Assembly (NCBI GenBank): GCA_052066835.1
Contig: JBQHRJ010000006.1
DNA: 64,000 nucleotides
Origin: UBA2821 sp902763335
GTDB lineage: Bacteria; Bacillota; Clostridia; Lachnospirales; Lachnospiraceae
Reading direction: 5' to 3' (one strand)
Shown here: one piece after another, positions 25,975 to 33,952 of the stretch
How the letters are laid out: the number at the start of each line of letters is the position of its first letter
Position numbering within the stretch: the first letter of the stretch is position 1
Translations under genes and position numbers: made by a program
Notes under the pieces: generated by a model
Databases searched by the model: none
What the model was told of the DNA's origin: nothing
What the model saw: the letters and a program-made list of their open reading frames with translations, nothing else

Positions 25975-27522
25975 GTGAAAGCATTTATAATAATTGTAGC
26001 GTTAATAATATGCATAGCGGTTATTATCAATCGCTATAATCTGATGAAAGCCTACTATGATTATCAGACTAAGGCGTTGAACGATTTGGAAAAAAAATAT
26101 GATAAGCAGGTAGAAGACTCCAATAAACAGATTGAAGACTTAAAAACCATTGCTTATCTGAATGCAACGACTAATATATGGAATATTGATTATTTCCTTG
26201 AAAAAGGTGAGCATCTTTTTAAACAGGAATATGACCATACGCCTACATTTACTCTTGTTGCATTTAACATAAGCAATATCGGTAAGATAAATCAGCTCTT
26301 TGGTCCTACAGAGGGTGATAAGGTTGTATACTTTACCGCCCAGACGTTAAAAAACACGGTAAGGAATCAGATATATGCCCAGATATATTCAAATCTTTTC
26401 TGTATATTATATGTAGATAAAGATGATAAGTATGTCACTGATATGATAAATAAAATTTATGATAAACTGATTAACCATGATGAGAATGTCAGAATCAGAA
26501 CCACATACGGTATATATAAGGTTCAGGACAGAAACATGAATATAATGGATATGATTAATTATGCACAGCTTGCCCAGAAGTTTGTAAAAGAGTCGGACGA
26601 ATTGTGTTACAGATTCTTCACTGATGAACTTAATGACAAGTTCGAGAACAACAGGAAGATGAGTGAAGAGATGGAACAGGCACTTGATGATCATAAATTC
26701 GTTGTGTTCTTACAGCCTATGTATGATTTACATTCATACAAGATTATAAGTGCAGAGGCACTTGTAAGATGGGATTATCCGGGAAAAGGAATGCTCTCAC
26801 CATTTGCATTTCTTCCATTGTTTGAGAGTACATCTCTTATTCAGAAACTGGATTATTACATGTGGGAAGAGTGTATGAAGACGGTAAGACGTTGGATAGA
26901 TAACAAGATAGAACCGACACCGGTTACCATGAATATATCACCGTCTCACCTTACCAACATGAAATTTGTTGATTACCTTGTTAATATAAGGGATAAATAT
27001 CTTATACCAAAGGATATGATAATACTTGAGATTCCCGAGAAGGGGCTTTCAAATGTCGGAGACGTTACAAAAGAGGTTATCAACCGTCTCCATGATGAAG
27101 GATTTATACTGTGTATAGATAACTTTGGAAGTTTGAACTCACCGCTTAATCTTTTGAAAGACTTACCGATAGACAGAATAAAACTTGACCGTTCATTTCT
27201 GGCGAAAAACTCGGAGAGTGATGAGGGACTTACAATATTGAGATACCTTGTTGCCATGGCAAAAGAGCTTGACTTTACCATAATAACGGAGGGTATAGAG
27301 ACAAAGGAACAGGCAGCAATGCTGTTAGAAATCGGATGTGACATCGGACAGGGATATTACTTCTCAAAACCTGTTGATTTGAGAACATTCGATGGAATGA
27401 ATAAGACAAAACTCAGAGAAATGTACAGACCAGATGAGTACTATCCTACATTTGAAGACTATGAAAAAGACCTTGATCTGGTAGTACAGTACCTTAACAC
27501 ACAGGAAAAAAGTGCCGTATAA
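25975..27522 (+). CDS. Degenerate GGDEF-EAL c-di-GMP protein, membrane-anchored
   Basis: 515 residues from the GTG at 25975, which has AGGAGGA five bases upstream; the ATG at 25960 lies before that site. An N-terminal membrane helix (about 2-20) and a short coiled coil precede a GGDEF domain (about 60-210) whose catalytic motif is lost: the GGDEF position reads IYSNLF. The EAL domain (about 225-490) keeps EAL at 261-263, MNISPSHL, ILEIPEKG and TEGIE, but the DDFG loop reads IDNFG, with Asp382 followed by Asn383 in place of the second metal-binding Asp. Activity may be weak or absent, so it could act as a c-di-GMP sensor. It directly follows the surface locus. Confidence 0.85.
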   Translation: MKAFIIIVALIICIAVIINRYNLMKAYYDYQTKALNDLEKKYDKQVEDSNKQIEDLKTIAYLNATTNIWNIDYFLEKGEHLFKQEYDHTPTFTLVAFNISNIGKINQLFGPTEGDKVVYFTAQTLKNTVRNQIYAQIYSNLFCILYVDKDDKYVTDMINKIYDKLINHDENVRIRTTYGIYKVQDRNMNIMDMINYAQLAQKFVKESDELCYRFFTDELNDKFENNRKMSEEMEQALDDHKFVVFLQPMYDLHSYKIISAEALVRWDYPGKGMLSPFAFLPLFESTSLIQKLDYYMWEECMKTVRRWIDNKIEPTPVTMNISPSHLTNMKFVDYLVNIRDKYLIPKDMIILEIPEKGLSNVGDVTKEVINRLHDEGFILCIDNFGSLNSPLNLLKDLPIDRIKLDRSFLAKNSESDEGLTILRYLVAMAKELDFTIITEGIETKEQAAMLLEIGCDIGQGYYFSKPVDLRTFDGMNKTKLREMYRPDEYYPTFEDYEKDLDLVVQYLNTQEKSAV

Positions 27523-27539
27523 AGTTTAATGCTTTTCAT

Positions 27540-27567
27540 TTGGTTTAGAATGTGATAGAATTATAAA
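27540..27567 (+). promoter_or_regulatory. Possible promoter upstream of element A2 and the deacetylase
   Basis: TTGGTT (27540-27545) and TATAAA (27562-27567) are 16 bp apart. The match is weak. If used, the transcript would start near 27574 and carry element A2 near its 5' end, the same layout as A1 at the left of the window. Confidence 0.35.
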
Positions 27568-27607
27568 GAATGTAGAGAATGAGCTCAGGAAAACCATGAA
27601 GAGTATA

Positions 27608-27732
27608 TGATTATTGTGTAAAAAGGCGCTACGCGCCAGCCAAACACAGGATGTGATATTGCAAGCCAGCTTGCAAATACACATCCTTGTGTTGGCGGGT
27701 CGCCCCGTAGGGGCGTTTTTACACAATAATCA
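27608..27732. repeat. Palindromic intergenic element, family A, copy A2
   Basis: 125 nt bounded by a perfect 17-bp inverted repeat (TGATTATTGTGTAAAAA at 27608-27624 and its complement at 27716-27732). Internal layout matches A1: GGCGC-TAC-GCGCC mini-hairpin, ACACAGGATGTG against CACATCCTTGTGT, and the near-perfect centre GCAAGCCAGCTTGC. The outer arms differ completely from A1 yet remain fully complementary, and the mini-hairpin changed on both sides (GGTGC/GCACC to GGCGC/GCGCC). That is covariation. Confidence 0.8.
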
Positions 27733-27782
27733 ATAAATATCCTATCCATCCGGGGTTCATAAAGGTTGCAGGGAGGTAAATT

Positions 27783-28823
27783 ATGAGTATTTCTGAAGAA
27801 GAAAGACGTACCTTGAGAAGGCAGCAACTATCAAGACGGGAAGTAATAGACAGAAGAAAAAGAGTGAACAGGTTTAAGAGGATGATTGTATGGACATGTA
27901 TTGTAATGATTCTCATACCTATACTTGTCTGCATTTTTTTACTTGTGAAAGTACACAGGTTAGAGAAAGACATTGACAATCTTCTGGCCATGAAGGAATC
28001 AGGTCAGATAGTTGCACAGACAGACAGCAGCGGTAACAGATATCTGTTACTTGCGGCTGATGCCAATAAAAATGAAGATGGAAAAACAGGGAATGGAGAC
28101 GGTGAAACGCAGAATGGTGAGGAAACCACAACCGTCGAGCCGGAGACACAGCCACAGACAGAACCTGTTACAGAGGACACATATACCGGAAAGAGGGCAT
28201 ATCTGACATTTGACGATGGTCCGAGTGTGAACACTATTCCGATTCTGGATGTTTTAGACAGATACAATATAAAAGGAACCTTTTTTGTTATAGGTAAACC
28301 GGATCCGGAGGATATGAAACTGTATAAGGAGATTGTAGACAGAGGCAGTACATTAGGTCTTCATTCATACTCACATAATTATGAAGCATTGTATGCATCA
28401 TTGGACAGCTTTGCATCTGATCTTGATAATATACATAATCTTGTATTACAGGCAACGGGTGTGGATGTGCGTCTGTTCAGATTTCCGGGAGGGAGTTCCA
28501 CAACAACCAATGTGGTTGACATGAAAGACATGATACGATATCTGAACAATAATGGTTACAGATATGTAGACTGGAATGTGTCAAGTGAAGATGCTACAGG
28601 TAAACAGTTAACCGGTGATGATATAGCAAATATCGTTATATCGGAGGCAATTGACTGCAACAGTGCATATATACTTATGCACGATGCCAGAGGAAAAGAG
28701 TCAACAGTTGAATCGTTGCCGACTATAATCGAGCAGCTTCAGGCAAACGGATTTAAGTTCTATTGCATAGATGATAATACGCAGAATCTTATTCAGCATG
28801 TTAAGGCATCTTCGGTAGAATAA
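27783..28823 (+). CDS. Membrane-anchored polysaccharide deacetylase (NodB homology domain, CE4)
   Basis: 346 residues. A basic N-tail, one membrane helix (about 38-62) and a Thr/Glu-rich linker (about 95-135) present the catalytic domain outside the cell. CE4 motifs are in order: LTFDDGP with Asp144/Asp145 (general base and metal ligand), LHSYSHN (two metal His), RFPGG (motif 3), YVDWNVSSED (motif 4) and ILMHD (motif 5). Such enzymes remove acetyl groups from peptidoglycan GlcNAc or from surface N-acetylated polysaccharide. It is followed after 28 bp by a bactofilin, which suggests spatially controlled cell-wall modification. Confidence 0.9.
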   Translation: MSISEEERRTLRRQQLSRREVIDRRKRVNRFKRMIVWTCIVMILIPILVCIFLLVKVHRLEKDIDNLLAMKESGQIVAQTDSSGNRYLLLAADANKNEDGKTGNGDGETQNGEETTTVEPETQPQTEPVTEDTYTGKRAYLTFDDGPSVNTIPILDVLDRYNIKGTFFVIGKPDPEDMKLYKEIVDRGSTLGLHSYSHNYEALYASLDSFASDLDNIHNLVLQATGVDVRLFRFPGGSSTTTNVVDMKDMIRYLNNNGYRYVDWNVSSEDATGKQLTGDDIANIVISEAIDCNSAYILMHDARGKESTVESLPTIIEQLQANGFKFYCIDDNTQNLIQHVKASSVE

Positions 28824-28851
28824 GAACAATATAAAACATGGAGGACTATAA

Positions 28852-29802
28852 ATGAGTTTTTTTAAAGATTTCAAAGAGGATTTATCACAGGCAGTAAATG
28901 AACTTGTATCAGATGACAGCAAAAATGAGACAACTGATGATAAAGAAGTGAAAAATGATTCAGTTGATGAGGTAGCAGATGATACAGCCCAGGCTGTCGA
29001 AAGCAGTGATGATACACAGGATGATGTGGATATTCAGTTGTTAAATGAATTGTTCTCAAACGAAGATACAGACAGCGATGAAGATGAAGACGAGGATGAA
29101 ACAGAGGAATATACTGAGACTGCAGAAGATGATATTGAAGATGAAAACATTATAGAGCAGGAACAGGAGCCGGAAGTAGTAGATGATATAGCAGATGATG
29201 TAAAAGAGGTTGAGGAAGACATGGAAGAAGCTAAGAGATTGGAAGAAGAGAAAGAAAAAGAGGCAACAAAGGAGGCACTTAGAGGCAACAGGGCACCTAT
29301 TGAGAAGAGCGAACTTGCAGAGCTTAATCGTGACGAGGCACCGGCTGACGAGGTTACGGAGATTACAAAGGGAACTTCCATAGAAGGTAATATCATATGC
29401 GAGGGTTCCATGAATGTGTATGGAAAGATAAAAGGAAATGTTGCAAGCCGTGGAAAACTTGTAGTAAGCGGTACAATAGTAGGAGCCTCAAGAGCATCAG
29501 AGATATATACAAACAATGCTAAGATAGACGGAGATGTTACCAGTGACGGCAGTATCAAAATCGGAAACGGTTCAATAATAATCGGAAACGTATATGGCAC
29601 ATCTGCAGTCGTTGCAGGAGCAGTTAAAGGTGATATAGATGTACATGGTCCTGTAGTAATAGACGGTACAGCAGTGGTTCAGGGAAATATAAGATCACGT
29701 TCAGTACAGATAAACAACGGAGCAGCAATAGAAGGTTCAGTATCACAGTGCTATGCGGAAATCGACTACGCAGCATTATTTGATAAAACATTTTCAGAGT
29801 AG
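28852..29802 (+). CDS. Bactofilin with long acidic N-terminal extension
   Basis: 316 residues. The first ~165 are highly charged and acidic (Asp/Glu/Val repeats) without predicted structure. Residues about 175-305 are a bactofilin (DUF583) beta-helix: GTSIEGNIICEGSMNVYGKI, then GKLVVSGTI, KIDGDVTSDG, GSIIIGNVYG, GAVKGDIDVHG, GTAVVQGNI and GAAIEGSVSQ, one rung every 16-18 residues. Bactofilins self-polymerise into filaments that position wall enzymes. Most are 100-200 residues, so the acidic extension is unusual. It sits between a polysaccharide deacetylase and the pyrH operon, 15 bp before pyrH, and is probably co-transcribed. Confidence 0.85.
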   Translation: MSFFKDFKEDLSQAVNELVSDDSKNETTDDKEVKNDSVDEVADDTAQAVESSDDTQDDVDIQLLNELFSNEDTDSDEDEDEDETEEYTETAEDDIEDENIIEQEQEPEVVDDIADDVKEVEEDMEEAKRLEEEKEKEATKEALRGNRAPIEKSELAELNRDEAPADEVTEITKGTSIEGNIICEGSMNVYGKIKGNVASRGKLVVSGTIVGASRASEIYTNNAKIDGDVTSDGSIKIGNGSIIIGNVYGTSAVVAGAVKGDIDVHGPVVIDGTAVVQGNIRSRSVQINNGAAIEGSVSQCYAEIDYAALFDKTFSE

Positions 29803-29817
29803 GAAAAGGTGGAAAAA

Positions 29818-30525
29818 ATGAGCGAATTAAAAAGAGTATTACTTAAACTTAGCGGAGAGGCACTTGCAGGAGATAAAAAGACAGGATTTGATGAAAAGAC
29901 TGTAGTTGCAGTTGCAAAGCAGGTAAAGGCACTTGTAGATGACGGTATACAGGTAGGTATTGTTATAGGAGGCGGAAACTTCTGGAGAGGAAGAACCAGC
30001 GAAAAGATAGACAGAACAAAGGCTGATGCAATAGGAATGCTTGCTACGGTTATGAACTGTATATATGTATCTGAAATATTCAGAACAGAGGGCATGATGA
30101 CACAGGTTCTTACACCTTTTGAGTGCGGTTCGTTTACGAAACTGTTTTCAAAGGACAGGGCAAACAAGTATTTTTCAAAGAATATGGTTGTATTCTTTGC
30201 AGGCGGTATAGGACATCCGTATTTCTCAACGGATGTGGGAATGGTACTCAGAGCTGTCGAGATAGAAGCTGACTGTATACTGGCTGCTAAGGCAGTTGAT
30301 GGTGTGTATGACAGTGACCCGGCTAAGAATCCTGATGCAAAGAAATATGATGAACTGTCTATTCAGGAAATTATAGATAATAAGCTTGGTGTCATTGACC
30401 TTGCAGCTTCAGTATTGTGTATGGAAAACAAAATGCCAATGAAGATATTTGGTTTGAATAAAGAAAACAGTATAGTAAATGCTGTTAAGGGTGAGTTTAC
30501 CGGAACAAAAATCACTGTAGAATAA
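29818..30525 (+). CDS. pyrH: UMP kinase
   Basis: 235 residues from the ATG at 29818 (AAGGTGG six bases upstream; a GTG at 29809 is in frame but overlaps that site). LLKLSGEALAG opens the amino-acid-kinase fold, followed by VGIVIGGGNFWRG (phosphate loop), RTKADAIGMLATVMN (UMP/allosteric region) and AKAVDGVYDSDP. It phosphorylates UMP to UDP with ATP as a hexamer and is the essential bacterial-type enzyme. It begins the conserved block pyrH-frr-uppS-cdsA-dxr-rseP-ispG-polC; the usual upstream rpsB-tsf pair is not here, and bactofilin takes that place. Confidence 0.97.
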   Translation: MSELKRVLLKLSGEALAGDKKTGFDEKTVVAVAKQVKALVDDGIQVGIVIGGGNFWRGRTSEKIDRTKADAIGMLATVMNCIYVSEIFRTEGMMTQVLTPFECGSFTKLFSKDRANKYFSKNMVVFFAGGIGHPYFSTDVGMVLRAVEIEADCILAAKAVDGVYDSDPAKNPDAKKYDELSIQEIIDNKLGVIDLAASVLCMENKMPMKIFGLNKENSIVNAVKGEFTGTKITVE

Positions 30526-30561
30526 ACACATAATTATATAAAATGAATGGAGATAACAAAA

Positions 30562-31113
30562 ATGGAAGATTTAAAGCAGTATGAAGGTAAGATGGAGAAG
30601 TCTGTAGAGAATTTACAGAACGAGTTTATAACAATAAGAGCAGGAAGAGCAAATCCACATATTCTTGATAAGATAATGGTTGATTATTATGGAACACCTT
30701 CTACATTACAGCAGGTTGCAAATGTAACAGTACCTGAGGCAAGAATGATACAGATTCAGCCGTGGGAGGCATCTCTCATAAAGGAAATTGAGAAGTCTAT
30801 ACTTGCATCTGACTTAGGACTTACTCCTACAAATGATGGAAAATGCATACGTCTTGTATTCCCGGAACTTACAGAGGAAAGACGTAAAGAGCTGGTTAAG
30901 GATGTAAAGAAGAAAGCTGAAAGTGCAAAGGTAGCAGTCAGAAACATCAGAAGAGATGCAAATGATTCAGCTAAGAAAGCAAATAAGGCAAATGAGATTT
31001 CAGATGATGAATTAAAGCAGACAGAAGAAAAGATTCAGAAGCTTACAGACAAATACATTGCTGATATAGATTCAATGTTAGAAGCAAAGTCAAAAGAGAT
31101 ACTTACGGTATAA
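30562..31113 (+). CDS. frr: Ribosome recycling factor
   Basis: 183 residues from the ATG at 30562 (GGAG eight bases upstream). An ATG at 30547 would add five residues but overlaps that ribosome binding site. The RRF signature is present: LQNEFITIRAGRANPHILD, YYGTPSTLQQVANVTVPEAR, IQPWE, IEKSILASDLGLTPTNDG then IRLVFPELTEERRKELVK. With EF-G it splits post-termination ribosomes. The following hairpin at 31119-31143 may lower expression of downstream genes relative to pyrH-frr. Confidence 0.97.
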   Translation: MEDLKQYEGKMEKSVENLQNEFITIRAGRANPHILDKIMVDYYGTPSTLQQVANVTVPEARMIQIQPWEASLIKEIEKSILASDLGLTPTNDGKCIRLVFPELTEERRKELVKDVKKKAESAKVAVRNIRRDANDSAKKANKANEISDDELKQTEEKIQKLTDKYIADIDSMLEAKSKEILTV

Positions 31114-31118
31114 TTATC

Positions 31119-31143
31119 AGGGGAGACATGTGCTCCCCTTTTT
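31119..31143 (+). terminator. Rho-independent terminator or attenuator between frr and uppS
   Basis: GGGGAG, a seven-base loop and CTCCCC (31120-31138) are followed by TTTTT. The next gene starts only 37 bases later on the same strand with no clear new promoter, so partial termination that tunes the operon is more likely than a true end. Confidence 0.75.
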
Positions 31144-31179
31144 GTGCAAATAGACATCGGTTTGGGAATGGAGAAGAGG

Positions 31180-31914
31180 ATGGCAAAGAATACAGATTTA
31201 ACAGGAATGAAGATACCACAGCATGTAGCCATTATTATGGATGGAAACGGAAGGTGGGCAAAAAAACGTCTTATGCCCAGAAATGTAGGACATGTACAGG
31301 GAGCCAAAACTGTTGAGCAGATATGTGAGGATGCAGACAGTCTGGGAATCAAGTACCTTACGGTCTATGCATTTTCAACAGAGAACTGGAACCGCCCTGA
31401 AAGTGAGGTAGGTGCCATAATGAAACTGCTTAGAAATTATCTTAAGGACTGTATAAAGAGGGCTAACGATAACAATATGAAAGTCCGCGTGATAGGTGAG
31501 AGAAGCAGACTGAGTGAGGATATAAGACAGAGGATAGCCGAGCTTGAGGAGGCTTCAAAGGATAATACGGGACTTAACTTTACCATAGCACTGAATTATG
31601 GAAGCAGAGACGAGATAATAAGAGCAGTAAAGAAAATGGCACATGATTATAAGGATGGAAATATAGATGAGGCAGAGATAACAGAGGATAAGTTCTCGTC
31701 TTACCTTGATACGGCAGATATTCCTGATCCGGATTTACTTATCCGTACAAGCGGTGAGGAGAGGCTGTCAAATTATCTGTTATGGCAGCTTGCATATACA
31801 GAATTTTATTTTTCGGATGTGTTGTGGCCGGATTTTGATAAAAAAGAACTTATAAATGCCATAGTTAAATACAATGGAAGAGACAGACGCTTTGGCGGCG
31901 TAAGAGAGGAATAA
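31180..31914 (+). CDS. uppS: Undecaprenyl diphosphate synthase (isoprenyl transferase)
   Basis: 244 residues from the ATG at 31180, with GGAG six bases upstream; GTG 31144 lies inside the terminator T-run region and is unlikely. Cis-prenyltransferase motifs are complete: HVAIIMDGNGRWAKKR (catalytic Asp and P-loop-like phosphate site), YLTVYAFSTENWNRP, ALNYGSRDEI and PDLLIRTSGEERLSNYLLWQ then AYTEFYF. It extends FPP with isopentenyl diphosphate to C55, the lipid carrier for peptidoglycan and surface polymers. Encoded next to cdsA and the MEP enzymes dxr and ispG, which provide its precursors. Confidence 0.97.
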   Translation: MAKNTDLTGMKIPQHVAIIMDGNGRWAKKRLMPRNVGHVQGAKTVEQICEDADSLGIKYLTVYAFSTENWNRPESEVGAIMKLLRNYLKDCIKRANDNNMKVRVIGERSRLSEDIRQRIAELEEASKDNTGLNFTIALNYGSRDEIIRAVKKMAHDYKDGNIDEAEITEDKFSSYLDTADIPDPDLLIRTSGEERLSNYLLWQLAYTEFYFSDVLWPDFDKKELINAIVKYNGRDRRFGGVREE

Positions 31915-31921
31915 GAAGGTT

Positions 31922-32749
31922 ATGTCAGGAATAAATAAATTAATGAATAAATCATTTTTGGAAAGAGCAATAAGCGGTATACTTCTTGTTATTATTGCAC
32001 TTGTTACGATAATAAGCGGTGGAGATATATTATTTGCTACGATTTTTATTATTTCCATGATAGGAATGTTTGAATTTTACAGAGTATTTGATATGCAAAA
32101 GACTCCTATGGCGGTTATAGGATATGTGGCAGCCGTAGTATGGTTTGCATTTTTAAGATTTGATATGTTAGAACATATTGTGCCTGTCTTTATAGGATTT
32201 TTACTGCTTCTTATGGCGTCATATGTGGTAACATTTCCAAAGTATCAGATAGAAAGTGTTATAGCAGCATTTTTTGCACTGTTCTATGTGCCAATGATGT
32301 TATCATGTGTATACAGGGTAAGGATGCTTGAAGGCGGTGCATATCTTGTATGGCTCATATTCCTCTGCTCATGGGGATGCGATACATGTGCATATCTTGT
32401 AGGAGTTATGTTTGGAAAGCATAAAATGGCACCGATACTCAGTCCTAAGAAATCGTTAGAAGGTGGAATAGGCGGCGTCGTGGGTGCTGCACTTCTCGGT
32501 CTCATATATGCATGTATATTCGCAGACAAGATGGGAGCAATAACAGATGCGAAGGTAATGGTGCCGGTTATATGTGCAGTGGCGGCTGTTATTTCGCAGA
32601 TAGGAGATTTGGCAGCTTCAGGAATAAAGAGAAATCATGAAATAAAAGATTATGGAAAACTTATACCGGGACACGGTGGAATACTTGACAGATTTGACAG
32701 TGTAATATTCACTGCACCGATAATCTTTTACCTGATAAGTTATCTGTAG
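31922..32749 (+). CDS. cdsA: Phosphatidate cytidylyltransferase (CDP-diacylglycerol synthase)
   Basis: 275 residues with about eight membrane helices. The C-terminal signature AASGIKRNHEIKDYGKLIPG then HGGILDRFDS is the CDS family mark (metal-binding Asp in DRFDS). It makes CDP-diacylglycerol from phosphatidate and CTP at the membrane, the branch point for all phospholipids. The start at 31922 is close to an AGAAGG site; an alternative ATG at 31943 has no ribosome binding site. The start is 7 bp after uppS. Confidence 0.96.
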   Translation: MSGINKLMNKSFLERAISGILLVIIALVTIISGGDILFATIFIISMIGMFEFYRVFDMQKTPMAVIGYVAAVVWFAFLRFDMLEHIVPVFIGFLLLLMASYVVTFPKYQIESVIAAFFALFYVPMMLSCVYRVRMLEGGAYLVWLIFLCSWGCDTCAYLVGVMFGKHKMAPILSPKKSLEGGIGGVVGAALLGLIYACIFADKMGAITDAKVMVPVICAVAAVISQIGDLAASGIKRNHEIKDYGKLIPGHGGILDRFDSVIFTAPIIFYLISYL

Positions 32750-32794
32750 GTTAAGCAGCAAAAGGTAAAGGCAAGCTAAAGGAGTGTGGAAGAT

Positions 32795-33952
32795 ATGAAA
32801 AACATTTCAATATTAGGTTCAACAGGTTCCATAGGTACACAGACACTTGATATAGTGAGAGACAATGATGATATAAATGTCTGCGCACTGGCAGCAGGAA
32901 GTAATATAGATCTTCTGGAGAAACAGATTCGTGAGTTTAAACCGAAGGTTGTAAGCGTTTGGGACAGTGATAAAGCTGAAGAACTGAAGAAGAGAGTAAG
33001 AGACACAGATGTTGATATATATACCGGAATGAACGGACTTATAACTGCTGCTACAGTGGATTCAGCGGATATAGTAGTGCTTGCGGTTGTGGGAATGGTT
33101 GGAATAAGACCTGCCATAGCTGCGATAAATGCTCACAAGGATATAGCACTTGCCAATAAGGAGACACTTGTGACGGCAGGACATATCATAATGACGTTAG
33201 CAAAGGAGAAGAATGTAAGAATACTTCCGGTGGACAGTGAACACAGTGCCATATTCCAGTGTTTAAACGGAGAGGATACCAAAGAGGTAAGTAAGCTTAT
33301 ACTTACTGCATCAGGCGGACCGTTCAGGGGAATGACAAGAGAGCAGATGAAGAATGTTAAGGTGGAGGATGCACTCAAGCATCCGAATTGGTCAATGGGA
33401 AGAAAGATAACCATAGATTCAGCTACGATGGTCAATAAAGGATTGGAGATAATAGAGGCAAAATGGCTGTTTGACATGGCTGTGGAGGATATACAGGTAG
33501 TTGTCCAGCCACAGAGTCTTATACACTCTATGGTTGAGTTTGAAGATGGAGCCATCATGGCACAGCTTGGAACACCTGATATGAGACTTCCTATTCAGTA
33601 TGCACTGTACTATCCTGAGAGAAGATATCTTAAGGGCGAGAGGGTAGACTTTAGCAAAATAGCATCCATAAATTTTGAAATACCGGATATGGACAATTTC
33701 AGGGGACTGTATCTTGCAAGACAGGCAGGGATAACAGGCGGAAGCATGCCAACGGTCATGAATGCGGCAAATGAAAAGGCAGTAGCATTATTTCTTGATA
33801 AAAAGATAGGATTTCTGGATATAATTGATATTATGGAGAAATCAATGAACAGACATGTGAATATAAAGAATCCGTCTCTTGATGATATTTTGCAGACGGA
33901 ACAGGATACTTATGATTACATAGATGGTTTATTAGGTGAAAGGAAGGTATAA
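32795..33952 (+). CDS. dxr: 1-deoxy-D-xylulose 5-phosphate reductoisomerase
   Basis: 385 residues from the ATG at 32795 (AAGGAG upstream; an in-frame GTG at 32786 is less well placed). ISILGSTGSIGTQTLDI is the NADPH Rossmann motif, LANKETLVTAG and PVDSEHSAIFQ contain the metal and substrate residues, ASGGPFRG and HPNWSMGRKITIDSATMVNK the active-site loop. It converts DXP to MEP, the first committed step of the MEP isoprenoid pathway. The stop overlaps the next start by one base (TAATG), so translation is coupled to rseP. Confidence 0.97.
   Translation: MKNISILGSTGSIGTQTLDIVRDNDDINVCALAAGSNIDLLEKQIREFKPKVVSVWDSDKAEELKKRVRDTDVDIYTGMNGLITAATVDSADIVVLAVVGMVGIRPAIAAINAHKDIALANKETLVTAGHIIMTLAKEKNVRILPVDSEHSAIFQCLNGEDTKEVSKLILTASGGPFRGMTREQMKNVKVEDALKHPNWSMGRKITIDSATMVNKGLEIIEAKWLFDMAVEDIQVVVQPQSLIHSMVEFEDGAIMAQLGTPDMRLPIQYALYYPERRYLKGERVDFSKIASINFEIPDMDNFRGLYLARQAGITGGSMPTVMNAANEKAVALFLDKKIGFLDIIDIMEKSMNRHVNIKNPSLDDILQTEQDTYDYIDGLLGERKV

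Noticed and set aside
29034..29600. 188-codon antisense frame opposite bactofilin
   Set aside because: Ser-rich shadow of the acidic coding strand; no ribosome binding site and the plus-strand bactofilin is unambiguous.
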